A stretch of DNA of 64,000 nucleotides from TMP-86 sp039807285 (GTDB lineage: Bacteria; Pseudomonadota; Gammaproteobacteria; Steroidobacterales; Steroidobacteraceae): contig JBGAGK010000022.1 of assembly GCA_044226785.1 (NCBI GenBank), forward strand, positions 1-64,000, written 5' to 3'. The notes beneath the pieces are model-generated. The model was not told the origin of the DNA. It worked only from the letters and a program-made list of their open reading frames with translations, and did no database searches. Positions 52,664 through 62,182 of the stretch are shown here, piece by piece. The first letter of the stretch is position 1. Every line of letters begins with the position of its first letter. The translations under genes and the position numbers were made by a program.

Positions 52664-52686
52664 TGCGGGCGCATGGCGTGCCCGCA
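52664..52686. terminator. Hairpin between MttB-like and TonB receptor genes
   Basis: TGCGGGC (52664-52670) and GCCCGCA (52680-52686) form a 7-bp stem with a nine-base loop in the 67-base gap between convergent stop codons. Candidate shared terminator without U-tract. Confidence 0.45.
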
Positions 52687-52712
52687 CCCGGGCTTGTCTG
52701 GCAGCCACGCTC

Positions 52713-54968
52713 TCAGAACCGGTAGCCGGCGCTCAACCCGTAGGTTCTCGGTCTGACGCGCACACCATACTCGACCAGGGCGATGTTCGGCTTCTGGATC
52801 GCCTTGTCCTGGTTCAGCAGGTTGATGATGAACAGCGACACATCGAAGCGGCTCCAGTGCAGCCCGGCCTTGCCGCCCATGACGAAATACGCGGGCCGGT
52901 CGAAATCCGGATCCGAGTGGAAGATGGTGCCCTGACTCGGACCCACCCACTGAGCATTGAGATTGATGGCGCCCTGAACATCGCCGGTCACTGGCCGCGT
53001 ATAGTCGAAACTGGTGGAGATCGAATACTTCGGCACTCCGGGCACATGATCACCGCGATCCACGCCCAGCACGCTCACCGGCACGGTGATCTTCGCCGAG
53101 GTGAAGTTGCCGCCCAGGTTCCAGCGCAGACTCTCGTTCAAGCGCGCATTGATCTCCATTTCCACACCGCGGCTCTCCGCACTGCCGATGTTGGTCTTGA
53201 TGTCGAAGGTACAGGTGGGCAGGATTACGTCGTTCTGGATGTTGTTCCAGCGAATGTCGAACAGCGCTCCCGACAGGCTCACGGCATCGCCGAAGGCGCG
53301 ACTCTTCACGCCCAGCTCATAGGCCCACAGCGAGTCGGCCGCATACGAAGGTGGCGAGTGCGCGAATCCCAGGCTCGCCAGATCCGCCGAACACAACGGC
53401 TCGGGCACGGGGCGGTTGACCCCGCCGTCCCGGAAGCCCTCCGCAGCAGATGCGTACAGAAGTGTCCTGCCAAGCTGGTAGGAGACCGAAAAGCGCGGCG
53501 TCGCCTTGCTACCGGCGGCCGCGCCGGCATAGGGAGCGCCACTTGCGAAGAAGCCAAGTGAATTGAAAGACAGTTCCTCGTCGGCCTTTTCATATCGCAG
53601 GCCGGCGGTGAGTTTGAGATGTTCGGTGGGCTTGAAATTGGCCTGGCCGAACACCGCCTTCTGGGTATTCACGAACTCCGTGAAGGCGTAGTAGATCAGG
53701 TCGTTCGGGAATTCCGCACCCAGCACATTGAGCGGCGTGTCGTGGTAGATATTCCCGAACGCAACATTGAAGCCCGGGATGTATTCATTGTCCAGCAACC
53801 CGGTGCGGACCCTCGAATAGTACAGGCCGGCGATCCACGACCAGGTGTCGTCGGCACCGGACTTGCTGGCCAGACGGATCTCCTCGTGCACCTGATTGAC
53901 GTTGGTGTTGAACTGCACGGGCGCTGCCAGCGCACCGATGGCGGCGCCGCCGTAGCCGAACTGCAGCTCCAGGATGCTGCCGAGATACCCACTGTCGTAG
54001 AAGGTGCCGTCGATATTGCGATCATCGCGGCGCCAGAAATAGCCGCTCACGGAGGTCAGGTCCGACCATCCGAGGTCGTACTTCACGGTCACGCTGGTGA
54101 TCGCATACTCGTCACGGCCAATTTCCGGAATCAGCGTCGGCGACTGATAGCGCGGCAGATCCAGCCCGAACAAATCCTGACCGCCCACATTGACCCGCTG
54201 AAGGAATACCGACGGTGTGATGCTGAGCCGGTCGGTCGGTCGCCATTCCAGGGTGGCCCGCAATACGCCGGTATTGGTGTGATTGATCCTGTCGGCGACC
54301 ACGGTGCCGGCGGCATTGCGGTCGATCCAGCCGCTCTCATGGTCAAACAACCCCCCGATGCGCAGAGCCGCCCTTCCTTCCTTGATCGGCAGGTTCAGTA
54401 CGCTGTCCATTTCACCATTGAGGGAGCCGCCCTGCGTGCCACCTATCGAGGAATGCACGTTGCCCGAGAACTTCTCCAGATCCGGCGCATTGCTGACGAA
54501 ATGGATGGTGCCGCCCATCGAACCCGAGCCGTAGATCGTGCCCTGCGGTCCGCGCAGGACCTCGACCCGCTCGATGTCGAAGAAGCGCGGTTCGGTGGCA
54601 CCCGCCGTGTAGATGTTGAGGATGTTGATGGGGACATCGTCCAGATAGATGCCGGTGGTGGCCGATCCCGCCTGCGATGACACGCCGCGGATCTCGATGT
54701 TCGACTGCCCGGGGCCGCCGAAGCTGCTGAACGACACGTTGGGCACAGCCCTCGACAACCCCTCGTAGTCGGTGATGTGCTGTTCGGCCAGCGTCTCGCC
54801 GGAAACCGCCGATATGCTGATGGGGATCCTGCTCAAGGGTGCGCTGGTCTTTTCTGCCGTGACCACGATCTCGGTGATCTCCTGGGCATTGGTGTCCGCT
54901 GCGGATGCAGCTGCAGCGGCGGCGAACAGGGCCAGTGCAAGAACCCAACAGCGGCACGACGACATCAT
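52713..54968 (-). CDS. TonB-dependent outer-membrane receptor
   Basis: About 751 residues from ATG 54968 (a second ATG follows). That start overlaps the DUF917 stop (ATGA) and has GGAG eight bases upstream. Signal peptide to about 23, plug start EIVVTAEKTSAPLSRIPISI, VEVLRGPQGTIYGSGSMGG near residue 145, and a C-terminal barrel ending LSAGYRF. Last gene of the eight-gene leftward run, so its ligand is likely the compound degraded by the HyuA/DUF917 enzymes. Similar in outline to the 2559-4904 receptor. Confidence 0.93.
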   Translation of the reverse strand: MMSSCRCWVLALALFAAAAAASAADTNAQEITEIVVTAEKTSAPLSRIPISISAVSGETLAEQHITDYEGLSRAVPNVSFSSFGGPGQSNIEIRGVSSQAGSATTGIYLDDVPINILNIYTAGATEPRFFDIERVEVLRGPQGTIYGSGSMGGTIHFVSNAPDLEKFSGNVHSSIGGTQGGSLNGEMDSVLNLPIKEGRAALRIGGLFDHESGWIDRNAAGTVVADRINHTNTGVLRATLEWRPTDRLSITPSVFLQRVNVGGQDLFGLDLPRYQSPTLIPEIGRDEYAITSVTVKYDLGWSDLTSVSGYFWRRDDRNIDGTFYDSGYLGSILELQFGYGGAAIGALAAPVQFNTNVNQVHEEIRLASKSGADDTWSWIAGLYYSRVRTGLLDNEYIPGFNVAFGNIYHDTPLNVLGAEFPNDLIYYAFTEFVNTQKAVFGQANFKPTEHLKLTAGLRYEKADEELSFNSLGFFASGAPYAGAAAGSKATPRFSVSYQLGRTLLYASAAEGFRDGGVNRPVPEPLCSADLASLGFAHSPPSYAADSLWAYELGVKSRAFGDAVSLSGALFDIRWNNIQNDVILPTCTFDIKTNIGSAESRGVEMEINARLNESLRWNLGGNFTSAKITVPVSVLGVDRGDHVPGVPKYSISTSFDYTRPVTGDVQGAINLNAQWVGPSQGTIFHSDPDFDRPAYFVMGGKAGLHWSRFDVSLFIINLLNQDKAIQKPNIALVEYGVRVRPRTYGLSAGYRF

Positions 54969-56056
54969 GGGCTTTCTCCAGTCGGTCGGGAAAGTGGTTG
55001 GTATTCGGCATCCAGCCCGAAGCACTGTGGACCCACCACGGCCAGGGCCTGCGGTGTGCGCAGCAGCGGATGACAGGGCAAGGCCAACACGGCCACGCGC
55101 TGGCCATAGCGCAACACGTCGGTGGTGATGGCATGGCCGGTGTCCACATCGAGGATCACGATCAGGTCAGGGACGCATGCCTCGATTCGCCCTTGACGCT
55201 CGAAGGTCAGAAACTCGTTCTGGAACACGATGGAGGCGCGTGTGCCGGCGTGCGCATCCATGCCTTCCAGCGCAATCGTTCCCACCGAGAATCCGCCGCG
55301 CAGGTGGCGCTTCAGGTCAACGATCTTGGCATCGATCAGATGGATGCCGTGTTCCTGCCTGCAGATCAGCGGAATGGCGCTGACGTGTTCACGATTGGCC
55401 TGCAGGACCAGTTCGCCCAGGCGGATGGATTGGCTCACCGTGCCGGGCACGGCAGCACGCTTGACGTAGCGGCCGGTCATGGGGGCCTCTGCGCCGATGG
55501 CATTGCCACCCATGGCCACCACCAGCGCCCGGCCCAGCCGTTCGAAGGCCTGTTCGGTCACGGTATGGCGGAACAGCACCACATTGCCGTGCTCGTCGGA
55601 GATCGCGGCAGGCGTGGACCGGTGTCCGTAGATGCTGAACGTGGTCATCTGCATCTCGGGAAAGGCGCGCCCCATGCCATCGCCATCCACCACGGGCAGT
55701 CCCACGGCGGCGCTGGTCAGCATCGGCTCGAGCGCATTGCCCCCACCGATCTCGGCCGAAATCAATGCAGTGACCTTGCGACCGGTGAACTCTTCCAGGC
55801 ATCGAAGCACGCGCGTACCCTCGTTACCTTCCGAAAGCTTCTCGATGGTGACTGCCGGCGCCCCGATGCCGCCGATGGTGAGCACCTGCGCATCATCCTC
55901 GAGTTCGTCCAGCCCGATCAGGGCGATGCGCCGCCCCCGGCGCAACTCCTGCAGACAGCGGAGTTTCGCGATGTACGGGCTGCCGCCGCCGCCGGTGCCG
56001 AGGATGGCGGCGCCGACGGCCAGCGCTTCGATATCCGCTTCGGTCAGGATGCGCAT
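54965..56056 (-). CDS. DUF917 (S-methyl thiohydantoin desulfurase-type) protein
   Basis: 363 residues. Typical DUF917 opening (ADIEALAVGAAILGTGGGGSPY), then VTALISAEIGGGNALEPMLT, LPVVDGDGMGRAFPEMQM and VVAMGGNAIGAEAPMTG. The C-terminal domain has VPDLIVILDVDTGHAITTD. From memory, Pfam now names this family after S-methyl thiohydantoin desulfurase; members almost always sit beside hydantoinase-like HyuA genes, as here four bases downstream of hyuA. Together they suggest hydrolysis or desulfuration of a five-membered hydantoin-like ring. Cytoplasmic. Substrate not provable from sequence. Confidence 0.88.
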   Translation of the reverse strand: MRILTEADIEALAVGAAILGTGGGGSPYIAKLRCLQELRRGRRIALIGLDELEDDAQVLTIGGIGAPAVTIEKLSEGNEGTRVLRCLEEFTGRKVTALISAEIGGGNALEPMLTSAAVGLPVVDGDGMGRAFPEMQMTTFSIYGHRSTPAAISDEHGNVVLFRHTVTEQAFERLGRALVVAMGGNAIGAEAPMTGRYVKRAAVPGTVSQSIRLGELVLQANREHVSAIPLICRQEHGIHLIDAKIVDLKRHLRGGFSVGTIALEGMDAHAGTRASIVFQNEFLTFERQGRIEACVPDLIVILDVDTGHAITTDVLRYGQRVAVLALPCHPLLRTPQALAVVGPQCFGLDAEYQPLSRPTGESP

Positions 56057-56060
56057 CGCC

Positions 56061-57605
56061 TCAAAGCCTCATCTCGCCAACCACCTTCACCCGGACACGC
56101 GTGGCGTTGCCGCGCAGATAGGCCAGCGGTACGTCCTCGCGCTCGGTGACGACGATGGAATCGGGCATCGCGCCGGCGCTCGCGGCCTTTTGGCGGGCCT
56201 CCCCTTCTGCATCCGCCAGTGCCGCATCGCGTGTCATCGAATCCAGTGAATAGATGCGGTCCACTTCGCCACTGGTCTGCGCAATGGCTGCACCGATGGC
56301 GTTGGCTGCGCCGAAAAATGGCGGCTGGATGACCGGCAGACCGGCCAGGCGTTCGGGCATCAGGATGCTGCCGCCGCCCACGGCAATCACGGGGATGGGA
56401 TCGGGCGAGGTACGCGCGCGTTCCACTGCCGCCGCCAGCTTTGCCTCGATCACCGCCGCCGCTCGACGCACCAGGTCCTGTTCGAGACCCGCGACGCACT
56501 CGCGCCGGCCGATGTCGGCGCGACCCGCTGCGACTGCAATGTCCGTGGCCGTCAGCGTGTCGCCGCCGAATACCCTGGCACGGCGCGTGATTTCGTAGCC
56601 CACGCTGCGCGGTCCCACTTGCGGCGCCGGCATTGAATCTTCCACCAGCGAACCACCCCCCAGGCCCAGGCTGAACACATCCGGCATGCGGAAATTGGTA
56701 CGCACTCCGCCGACATCCACCGTGGTCGAGGCCTGCCGCGGAAACGACTTGTGAAGTACACCCACATCAGTCGTGGTCCCGCCGATGTCAACCACGATGG
56801 CTTCGGGTTCGCCCGACAGGAACGATGCGCCACGCATTGAATTTGTCGGCCCGCTGGCAAAGGTGAGCACCGGAAAGCGCTCGGCGGTGGCGGCGTCCAT
56901 GAGCGTTCCGTCGTTCTGTGACAGGAACATCGGGCAGCTCAGCCCACAGCTCTCCACGCCCCGGCGCAGGGAGGCCACGGTGCGCCTTGCCAGCGCCAGG
57001 AGCGCGGCATTGAGGATGCTGGCGCTCTCGCGCTCCAGCAGACCCAGCTGACCGATCGAGGAAGACAGCGTGATGGATGCACCTGGACAGGCAGCCGCCA
57101 GGAGCTCACCGGCCTTGCGTTCGAATTCGTCGCGCACCGGGGCGAAGATGCCAGCCACGGCAATGCTCTGGATGCCGCGCGCACGGATGTCGGCTCCGAT
57201 GCGTGCCAGTTCCCTCGCATCCAGGGGCCGGATCGGTGAGCCGTCGAATTCGACACCACCCGCCGCCAGATAGGTTTGCTCACCCACCGCCGAACGCAGA
57301 TCCGCCGGCCAGTCTGCCATCGGAGAGAGGCACTGCGCCGCCGGGAGGCAGAGCCGCACGATAGCAGTCGGGGTGAGATGGCGGCGTTCGATCACGGCAT
57401 TGGTGAAGTGGGTGGTGCCAATGACCACCAGGCTGACCTCGGCGGGCGCGAGGGCCGCATCGCCGAGCACCCGTTTGAGGGCTTCCATCAATCCGCTGGT
57501 GACGTCCGCCGTCGTCGGCACCTTGACCACGGCGCACACCTCGCGCTGCTTCATCACCACCGCGTCGGTATTGGTGCCACCCACATCCACGCCAATCCGG
57601 TACAT
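56061..57605 (-). CDS. hyuA: Hydantoinase/oxoprolinase family protein, HyuA type
   Basis: 514 residues, the short form of the family. ATP-binding actin-like features at the start (MYRIGVDVGGTNTDAVVMK) and in the second half (AIVVDIGGTTTDVGVL), with LGLGGGSLVEDS. Family enzymes open hydantoins or 5-oxoproline with ATP. No HyuB subunit follows; instead DUF917 takes that place, a pairing seen in other genomes. It starts 65 bases downstream of the LuxR-type regulator gene. Confidence 0.9.
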   Translation of the reverse strand: MYRIGVDVGGTNTDAVVMKQREVCAVVKVPTTADVTSGLMEALKRVLGDAALAPAEVSLVVIGTTHFTNAVIERRHLTPTAIVRLCLPAAQCLSPMADWPADLRSAVGEQTYLAAGGVEFDGSPIRPLDARELARIGADIRARGIQSIAVAGIFAPVRDEFERKAGELLAAACPGASITLSSSIGQLGLLERESASILNAALLALARRTVASLRRGVESCGLSCPMFLSQNDGTLMDAATAERFPVLTFASGPTNSMRGASFLSGEPEAIVVDIGGTTTDVGVLHKSFPRQASTTVDVGGVRTNFRMPDVFSLGLGGGSLVEDSMPAPQVGPRSVGYEITRRARVFGGDTLTATDIAVAAGRADIGRRECVAGLEQDLVRRAAAVIEAKLAAAVERARTSPDPIPVIAVGGGSILMPERLAGLPVIQPPFFGAANAIGAAIAQTSGEVDRIYSLDSMTRDAALADAEGEARQKAASAGAMPDSIVVTEREDVPLAYLRGNATRVRVKVVGEMRL

Positions 57606-57670
57606 GCGCTGCCCCCGATCGAAGGCGTCATGCTAGCCAGCGGCATGGGACAGGTTTTCGGGAATATCGG

Positions 57671-60046
57671 TCAGGTCGCAATGCCGCGGGAACGGGCGGC
57701 ATCTGCCAGTTCGCCGCGGCTGCGCACCTTCAGCTTTCTGAACAGGCTGCGCAGATGGAACTTGACCGTGCTTTCCGACAGCCCCAGCGAGCGGCCGATC
57801 TGCTTGTTGGAGTAGCCATCGGTGACATACGTCAGCACGCGATGCTCCTGGCGCGAAACACCTGCCAGCGCCCGCGAGTTGAGTGGTGCCGTCGGCAGGG
57901 ATTGCAGCAGTCGCAGCACGCGCATGGCGAAGTGCACGAGCCCGGTATTTCCCGGGCCCGGCGCGCCGATGAATTCCGGCAACAGTCGTTCCACGAACTC
58001 GCCATCCTCCAGCAGCACGGCCACCAGGCCACGGCTTTGCGCCTCCCGCAAGGCAAGCCGCAGATGTCGCCGCGCAGCCGCACCATCGCCGATCTGATGC
58101 CATGCGGCCGCCCTGAGGATGGCAATGGAAATCCGCTGTCGCGGTTCCAGTTGAGGATGGCGGGACAATTGCTCGCCGAGCCGGCCGATGAGCGCGCGCG
58201 ATTGCTCCTGCGCCACTGCCTGACGGAGCCGGATCAGCCCCTCCTCCACCGCCAGCGCCGTCGAGGGTGTCATTGCCGGCTCAAGGTCGTATTCCTCGAT
58301 CAGCATGTCCGCCTCGGCATGGTGTCTTGCAACCTGCAGCAGCAGGATGCGCAGGAGCGACAGGCGCCGGCGGGTCACGCTGCCGTGGCGGCGGCTTAGG
58401 GTGAGCGCACACTGGTCCAGTCGCGCAAGCGCATGGCGCAGACCCTGTTGCCAGTAGCCGGAGAGCACCGCACCCATGGCCAACCATTCGATCAGGTCCG
58501 GCCAGCTGTCCCCGTTCATCAGCGCCTGCAGGATGGGCTCGAAGTCAGCGGGCGCATCCTCGAAGCGCCCCTCCTCGAAGGCAATGCGCGAGCGGACCGC
58601 CTGGAGGATCTGAGGTTCGGAATTGAAGGTCTGACCCGAGACCTCGAGCGCAGCATCCGCCAGATCCAGCAACTGCGCAGCCTCCTGCAGGCGGTTCTGG
58701 CGCAGTTCGATGTCACACAGATGCAGGTACATGCAGTGCACGAGATAAGATGACCCCGCATCCCGATAGGCGGCGAGCGACTCCTCTGCCAGCCGCTTTG
58801 CCTCCACCAGCGCGTCGGCACGCAGGAAGCCGATGGCCATGGAATTGAACAGGATGCCGCGCGCGATGTGGTTGTCCGCAGGCAGCAGGGACTGGAGCCG
58901 CCCCCAACTGGCAACGACCTGGGGCGAGGGCATCTCGTCCAGGTTCAGCGCGATGTCGATGCGCATCAGCAAAGCTTCGGCACAACGAGTCAGGCGCATC
59001 TGCCGCAGGTCCACCGGCAGACCCGGGTGACGCGCCTCGAGGCGCATCAACGCCCCGCGCGGATTGCCGGACTTGATCAGCCACAGCAGACGCGCGAGGA
59101 ACACGTCCTCGTCATCCCGTTCCAGCTCCGGCCCGAATGCCTGCAGAACCGCCTCCAGCCCGCGATAGCCGTGGCGGGCGCCGAAAAAGGCGCCACCCGC
59201 CTGTCTGAATACCTGCAAGGCCTCGCCGGCTTCGCCCATCGCCACCAGTTCCAGAATGGCCGGTGCGGGCGGCTTCTTGCATGCCAGGAAATTGCGAAGC
59301 CGGGTGCGCACCTCAGGCATCACGGCGGCGGTCGGACGCAAGCACACCAACGCCTCCCGGAGCCATGCGCCCGGATGCCAATGGCTGCCATCCCTGACCA
59401 GCAGTGGATGCACGAACTGCAGGTCCCCGCACATCCCGTTCAGCTCAGTTTCGGAAAGCGGCATCGTGGCCGCAGCGAACAGGGCGGCCTGCACCGCCAC
59501 CGGCAACGCCGGCAGTACCTCACGCTGCACGAATTCCGGCAACAGCAATCGGACCTGGTCGGCGCGGCCATCCAGCGCAGCACTGGTCAGCATCGGCCAG
59601 CCGCTGGTATCGAGAAGCAACGCCCGCTCGTCATCACCCACCGCATCCTGCGCCATCACGAACAGCTCCGGCTCCTCGAACAACGCGACCCGCCCGTAGA
59701 CCTGCTCGCGCAGCAACAGCTCACTCGCGGCCGATGCGCAACGCGAGCCAACCAGCAACCGGGAGGTCCGGCCGGAAGCCAGGGATTCCAGAGCCCGGAC
59801 CAACACCGGAGCATCGGGATCATCCAGATATCCTGCCCGACCGAAGGTCGGGTCATGATGACGAGCACGCATCGCCTGCAGCAACCAGGACTTGCCGCTT
59901 CCGGCACAACCCCGCAACCACAGGATGGGCTCGTCGGCCCGAAGCAGGCGGCGCAGGATGCGCTGGGTGCGACGTTGCATCAGATCTGCAGGATGCCGAA
60001 CCCTCGCCCGGGCGCGGTCGATGGAGGTGATCTTGCCCATGGCCAT
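57671..60046 (-). CDS. LuxR-family regulator with P-loop ATPase and helical-repeat region (LAL/MalT-like)
   Basis: 791 residues. P-loop LWLRGCAGSGKSWLLQAMRA at about 42-62, then a long region of TPR-like helices (AKRLAEESLAAYRDAGSSY, EAAQLLDLADAALEVSG). A C-terminal LuxR helix-turn-helix closes it (SRQEHRVLTYVTDGYSNKQI, GLSESTVKFHLRSLFRKLKV). This is the architecture of large ATP-binding LuxR (LAL) activators such as MalT, which sense a ligand through the repeat region. The ATG shares a base with the stop of the NCS1 permease gene (TGATG), so the regulator is part of the operon it presumably controls. Confidence 0.92.
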   Translation of the reverse strand: MAMGKITSIDRARARVRHPADLMQRRTQRILRRLLRADEPILWLRGCAGSGKSWLLQAMRARHHDPTFGRAGYLDDPDAPVLVRALESLASGRTSRLLVGSRCASAASELLLREQVYGRVALFEEPELFVMAQDAVGDDERALLLDTSGWPMLTSAALDGRADQVRLLLPEFVQREVLPALPVAVQAALFAAATMPLSETELNGMCGDLQFVHPLLVRDGSHWHPGAWLREALVCLRPTAAVMPEVRTRLRNFLACKKPPAPAILELVAMGEAGEALQVFRQAGGAFFGARHGYRGLEAVLQAFGPELERDDEDVFLARLLWLIKSGNPRGALMRLEARHPGLPVDLRQMRLTRCAEALLMRIDIALNLDEMPSPQVVASWGRLQSLLPADNHIARGILFNSMAIGFLRADALVEAKRLAEESLAAYRDAGSSYLVHCMYLHLCDIELRQNRLQEAAQLLDLADAALEVSGQTFNSEPQILQAVRSRIAFEEGRFEDAPADFEPILQALMNGDSWPDLIEWLAMGAVLSGYWQQGLRHALARLDQCALTLSRRHGSVTRRRLSLLRILLLQVARHHAEADMLIEEYDLEPAMTPSTALAVEEGLIRLRQAVAQEQSRALIGRLGEQLSRHPQLEPRQRISIAILRAAAWHQIGDGAAARRHLRLALREAQSRGLVAVLLEDGEFVERLLPEFIGAPGPGNTGLVHFAMRVLRLLQSLPTAPLNSRALAGVSRQEHRVLTYVTDGYSNKQIGRSLGLSESTVKFHLRSLFRKLKVRSRGELADAARSRGIAT

Positions 60047-61323
60047 CAGCTGCTGGAGGGCGCCCTGCGACCGCGGATTCGCCGATGCAGCAACGCATGC
60101 AGCACACCGGTCACCAGCATTGCATCCAGCGCCGCAATGCCGGTGAGACGGACCAGCCCTGCCGATCCGAGTACTGCCAGCGCCGCACCTGCCGCCCAGG
60201 CAAGCAAGGCCGCAGGCTCGACGCTGCGCACCGGCGGCTCACTGCCACCGAGATAGTCCGCGGGTCGCAACAGGAAACAGTCGAGCACGATGATGCTGGC
60301 AACCGGCACGAATACGATGGACAGGTAGAACAGGAAAGACAGGAAATGATCCAGGATCTGCAGGAAGGCCGCTGCCGTTCCCAGCGCACCACAGATCAGG
60401 GTGGTGGTTGTTCGCGAGACCGTGGGCAGAGCCGCGTCCACGCTCAGGGAAGCGCTGTACAGGTTGAGCGCATTGAGGAGCCATGCGCTGCCGATGACTA
60501 TGGCAAAGGCCCCCGCACCCAGCCCCATTGCCAGCATCAACTCCAGGATGTCATTGCGATGCACGGCCAGGGCCGCAAGCCCTGCGATCAGCATCACCAG
60601 GATGTTGGTGACGAAATACGTCAGTATCGAGGTCCATACCGCACCCGCCGGTGGGTGGATGAATCGGCAGGTGTCCGGCATGATCACGGCACCCACGATG
60701 ACTGCGCCGACGACCGAAGACACGGCATCTCCGAATGAAAGACCGCCCGTTGGTGCCAGCTTCAGGATATCGCCCACGCTGCCGTAGCCCAGTGTTCGCA
60801 CCAGCAACAACAGGCACACCAGCACCAGGACTGGCACGATCACGTAGGACAGGCGATTGATGGCCTTCAGGCCGACCAGCGTCGTGAATGTCATGACCGC
60901 GCCGGCAAGCAGTTCCACCGGCCACAACGGACCGTGATAGCCGCTCAGCACCGGCAGCAGGCGGGCCAATGCGGTGCCGAACAGGTTCAGGTTGACACCA
61001 AACCAGCCCACCAACGACACCGCGAAGGCAAGGTTCAGCGCCATCGATCCGCGTGCTCCGAAGGCCACACGCGCCAGCAGGTATGAGGACAGGCGGGTCC
61101 GCGAGCCGACCACACTGGTCAGAATGGAAATGATCGTGAGGATGACGCACCCGGCAATCATGCTGCCGACCAGACGTGCCCCGGTGGTGGTGTTGGCCAT
61201 CTCCATTCCGGTGACCAGCGCCGGCAGCGAGAAACTGAAAAGGACGTTGATCAGCGCAATCCGCCACCAGTGGACGGAGTTTTCCAGCGGAACCCGGGAC
61301 GTCGAGAATTCGTTTGATTCCAA
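60046..61323 (-). CDS. NCS1-family cytosine/allantoin-type permease
   Basis: 425 residues, about twelve hydrophobic helices. The front half resembles CodB: RIALINVLFSFSLPALVTG, SYLLARVAFGARGSMALNLA, VSLVGWFGVNLNLFGTAL, PDTCRFIHPPAGAVWTSIL. NCS1 members carry purines, pyrimidines, allantoin and hydantoins, which fits the HyuA/DUF917 genes in the same operon. Starts 16 bases after the methyltransferase stop. Confidence 0.9.
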   Translation of the reverse strand: MESNEFSTSRVPLENSVHWWRIALINVLFSFSLPALVTGMEMANTTTGARLVGSMIAGCVILTIISILTSVVGSRTRLSSYLLARVAFGARGSMALNLAFAVSLVGWFGVNLNLFGTALARLLPVLSGYHGPLWPVELLAGAVMTFTTLVGLKAINRLSYVIVPVLVLVCLLLLVRTLGYGSVGDILKLAPTGGLSFGDAVSSVVGAVIVGAVIMPDTCRFIHPPAGAVWTSILTYFVTNILVMLIAGLAALAVHRNDILELMLAMGLGAGAFAIVIGSAWLLNALNLYSASLSVDAALPTVSRTTTTLICGALGTAAAFLQILDHFLSFLFYLSIVFVPVASIIVLDCFLLRPADYLGGSEPPVRSVEPAALLAWAAGAALAVLGSAGLVRLTGIAALDAMLVTGVLHALLHRRIRGRRAPSSS

Positions 61324-61339
61324 GCGGGCGGACCTGGGC

Positions 61340-62182
61340 TCAGATGATTTCCTGCGCGGCAGGGAATTCCGGTTTGCGCGCCTTCAGATGCGCCGGCCTG
61401 AGTTCTCCACGATCAAGCACCACCACCAGTTGCTCCCAGTCCTGGATGAAATGTCGTGCGCGCTCCTCACCCAGATGCTGCAGCAGGGTTGGATACCACT
61501 TGCCTGAGAGCGCATCCAGTTCGCGGCGGGCCAGTGACTGGTACCACGCATTGCGGTCGCGGATCGCAATGTCGGTGAACCCGGCGCCGGCCAGTGCCGC
61601 ACGCATCTGATCGGCCGATGCCATATTATAGGTTATGCCTTCGAGCCGGAAGAATTCCAGCAGCTCGGACGAGTACGGACCTTCGCTTCCGCGCAGCCAG
61701 TCGCTCATCACCAGCTGGCCGCCGGGTTTCAGTACACGCGCGGCTTCGGTGAAGATCGCGCGCTTGTCCGGAATCTGAACCAGCGAATCCTTGGAGAACA
61801 CGACATCGAACCCTGCATCGGGAAACGGCAGCGGGCCCACCTGCACCACGCGTGCTTCGATCCGCCCGGCGAGTCCGGCTCTGGCGACCCGATCGCCGGC
61901 AAGGCGCACCAGCTCAGGCTCCAGGTCGATGCCCGTCACCGATGCGGCACCGTGCTCCTGGACCAGAAGCACATCGATGGCCCCCAGCCCACAGCCGATA
62001 TCCAGCACGGCGCGGCCTCGAAGGTCCACGCCCTCGAGCACCCGGCGCACTTCATCGGCGCCGCCCGGAGACAGGAAGCCATCTCCCCACACCAGCTGGA
62101 GCAGTGTCTGCAGTTCCGGATCGTATTCACCGGCCTCACCGGGCCGGTCGACCTTGATGTCCACCGACCGGCGTGCCGTCAC
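61340..62182 (-). CDS. SAM-dependent methyltransferase, phosphoethanolamine/sarcosine N-methyltransferase-like
   Basis: 280 residues from GTG 62182, overlapping the aminotransferase stop (GTGA). Class I methyltransferase motifs: AVLDIGCGLGAIDVLLVQEH (motif I), VTGIDLEPELVRLAGDRVAR, DVVFSKDSLVQIPDKRAIFT (with the SKDSLVQI of phosphoethanolamine-type enzymes), LKPGGQLVMSDW. The C-terminal segment (YNMASADQMRAALAGAGFTD) recognises the substrate. It may methylate an amine, or a thiol group, of the compound handled by this operon (inference). Odd in a catabolic operon, and therefore informative. Confidence 0.87.
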   Translation of the reverse strand: MTARRSVDIKVDRPGEAGEYDPELQTLLQLVWGDGFLSPGGADEVRRVLEGVDLRGRAVLDIGCGLGAIDVLLVQEHGAASVTGIDLEPELVRLAGDRVARAGLAGRIEARVVQVGPLPFPDAGFDVVFSKDSLVQIPDKRAIFTEAARVLKPGGQLVMSDWLRGSEGPYSSELLEFFRLEGITYNMASADQMRAALAGAGFTDIAIRDRNAWYQSLARRELDALSGKWYPTLLQHLGEERARHFIQDWEQLVVVLDRGELRPAHLKARKPEFPAAQEII

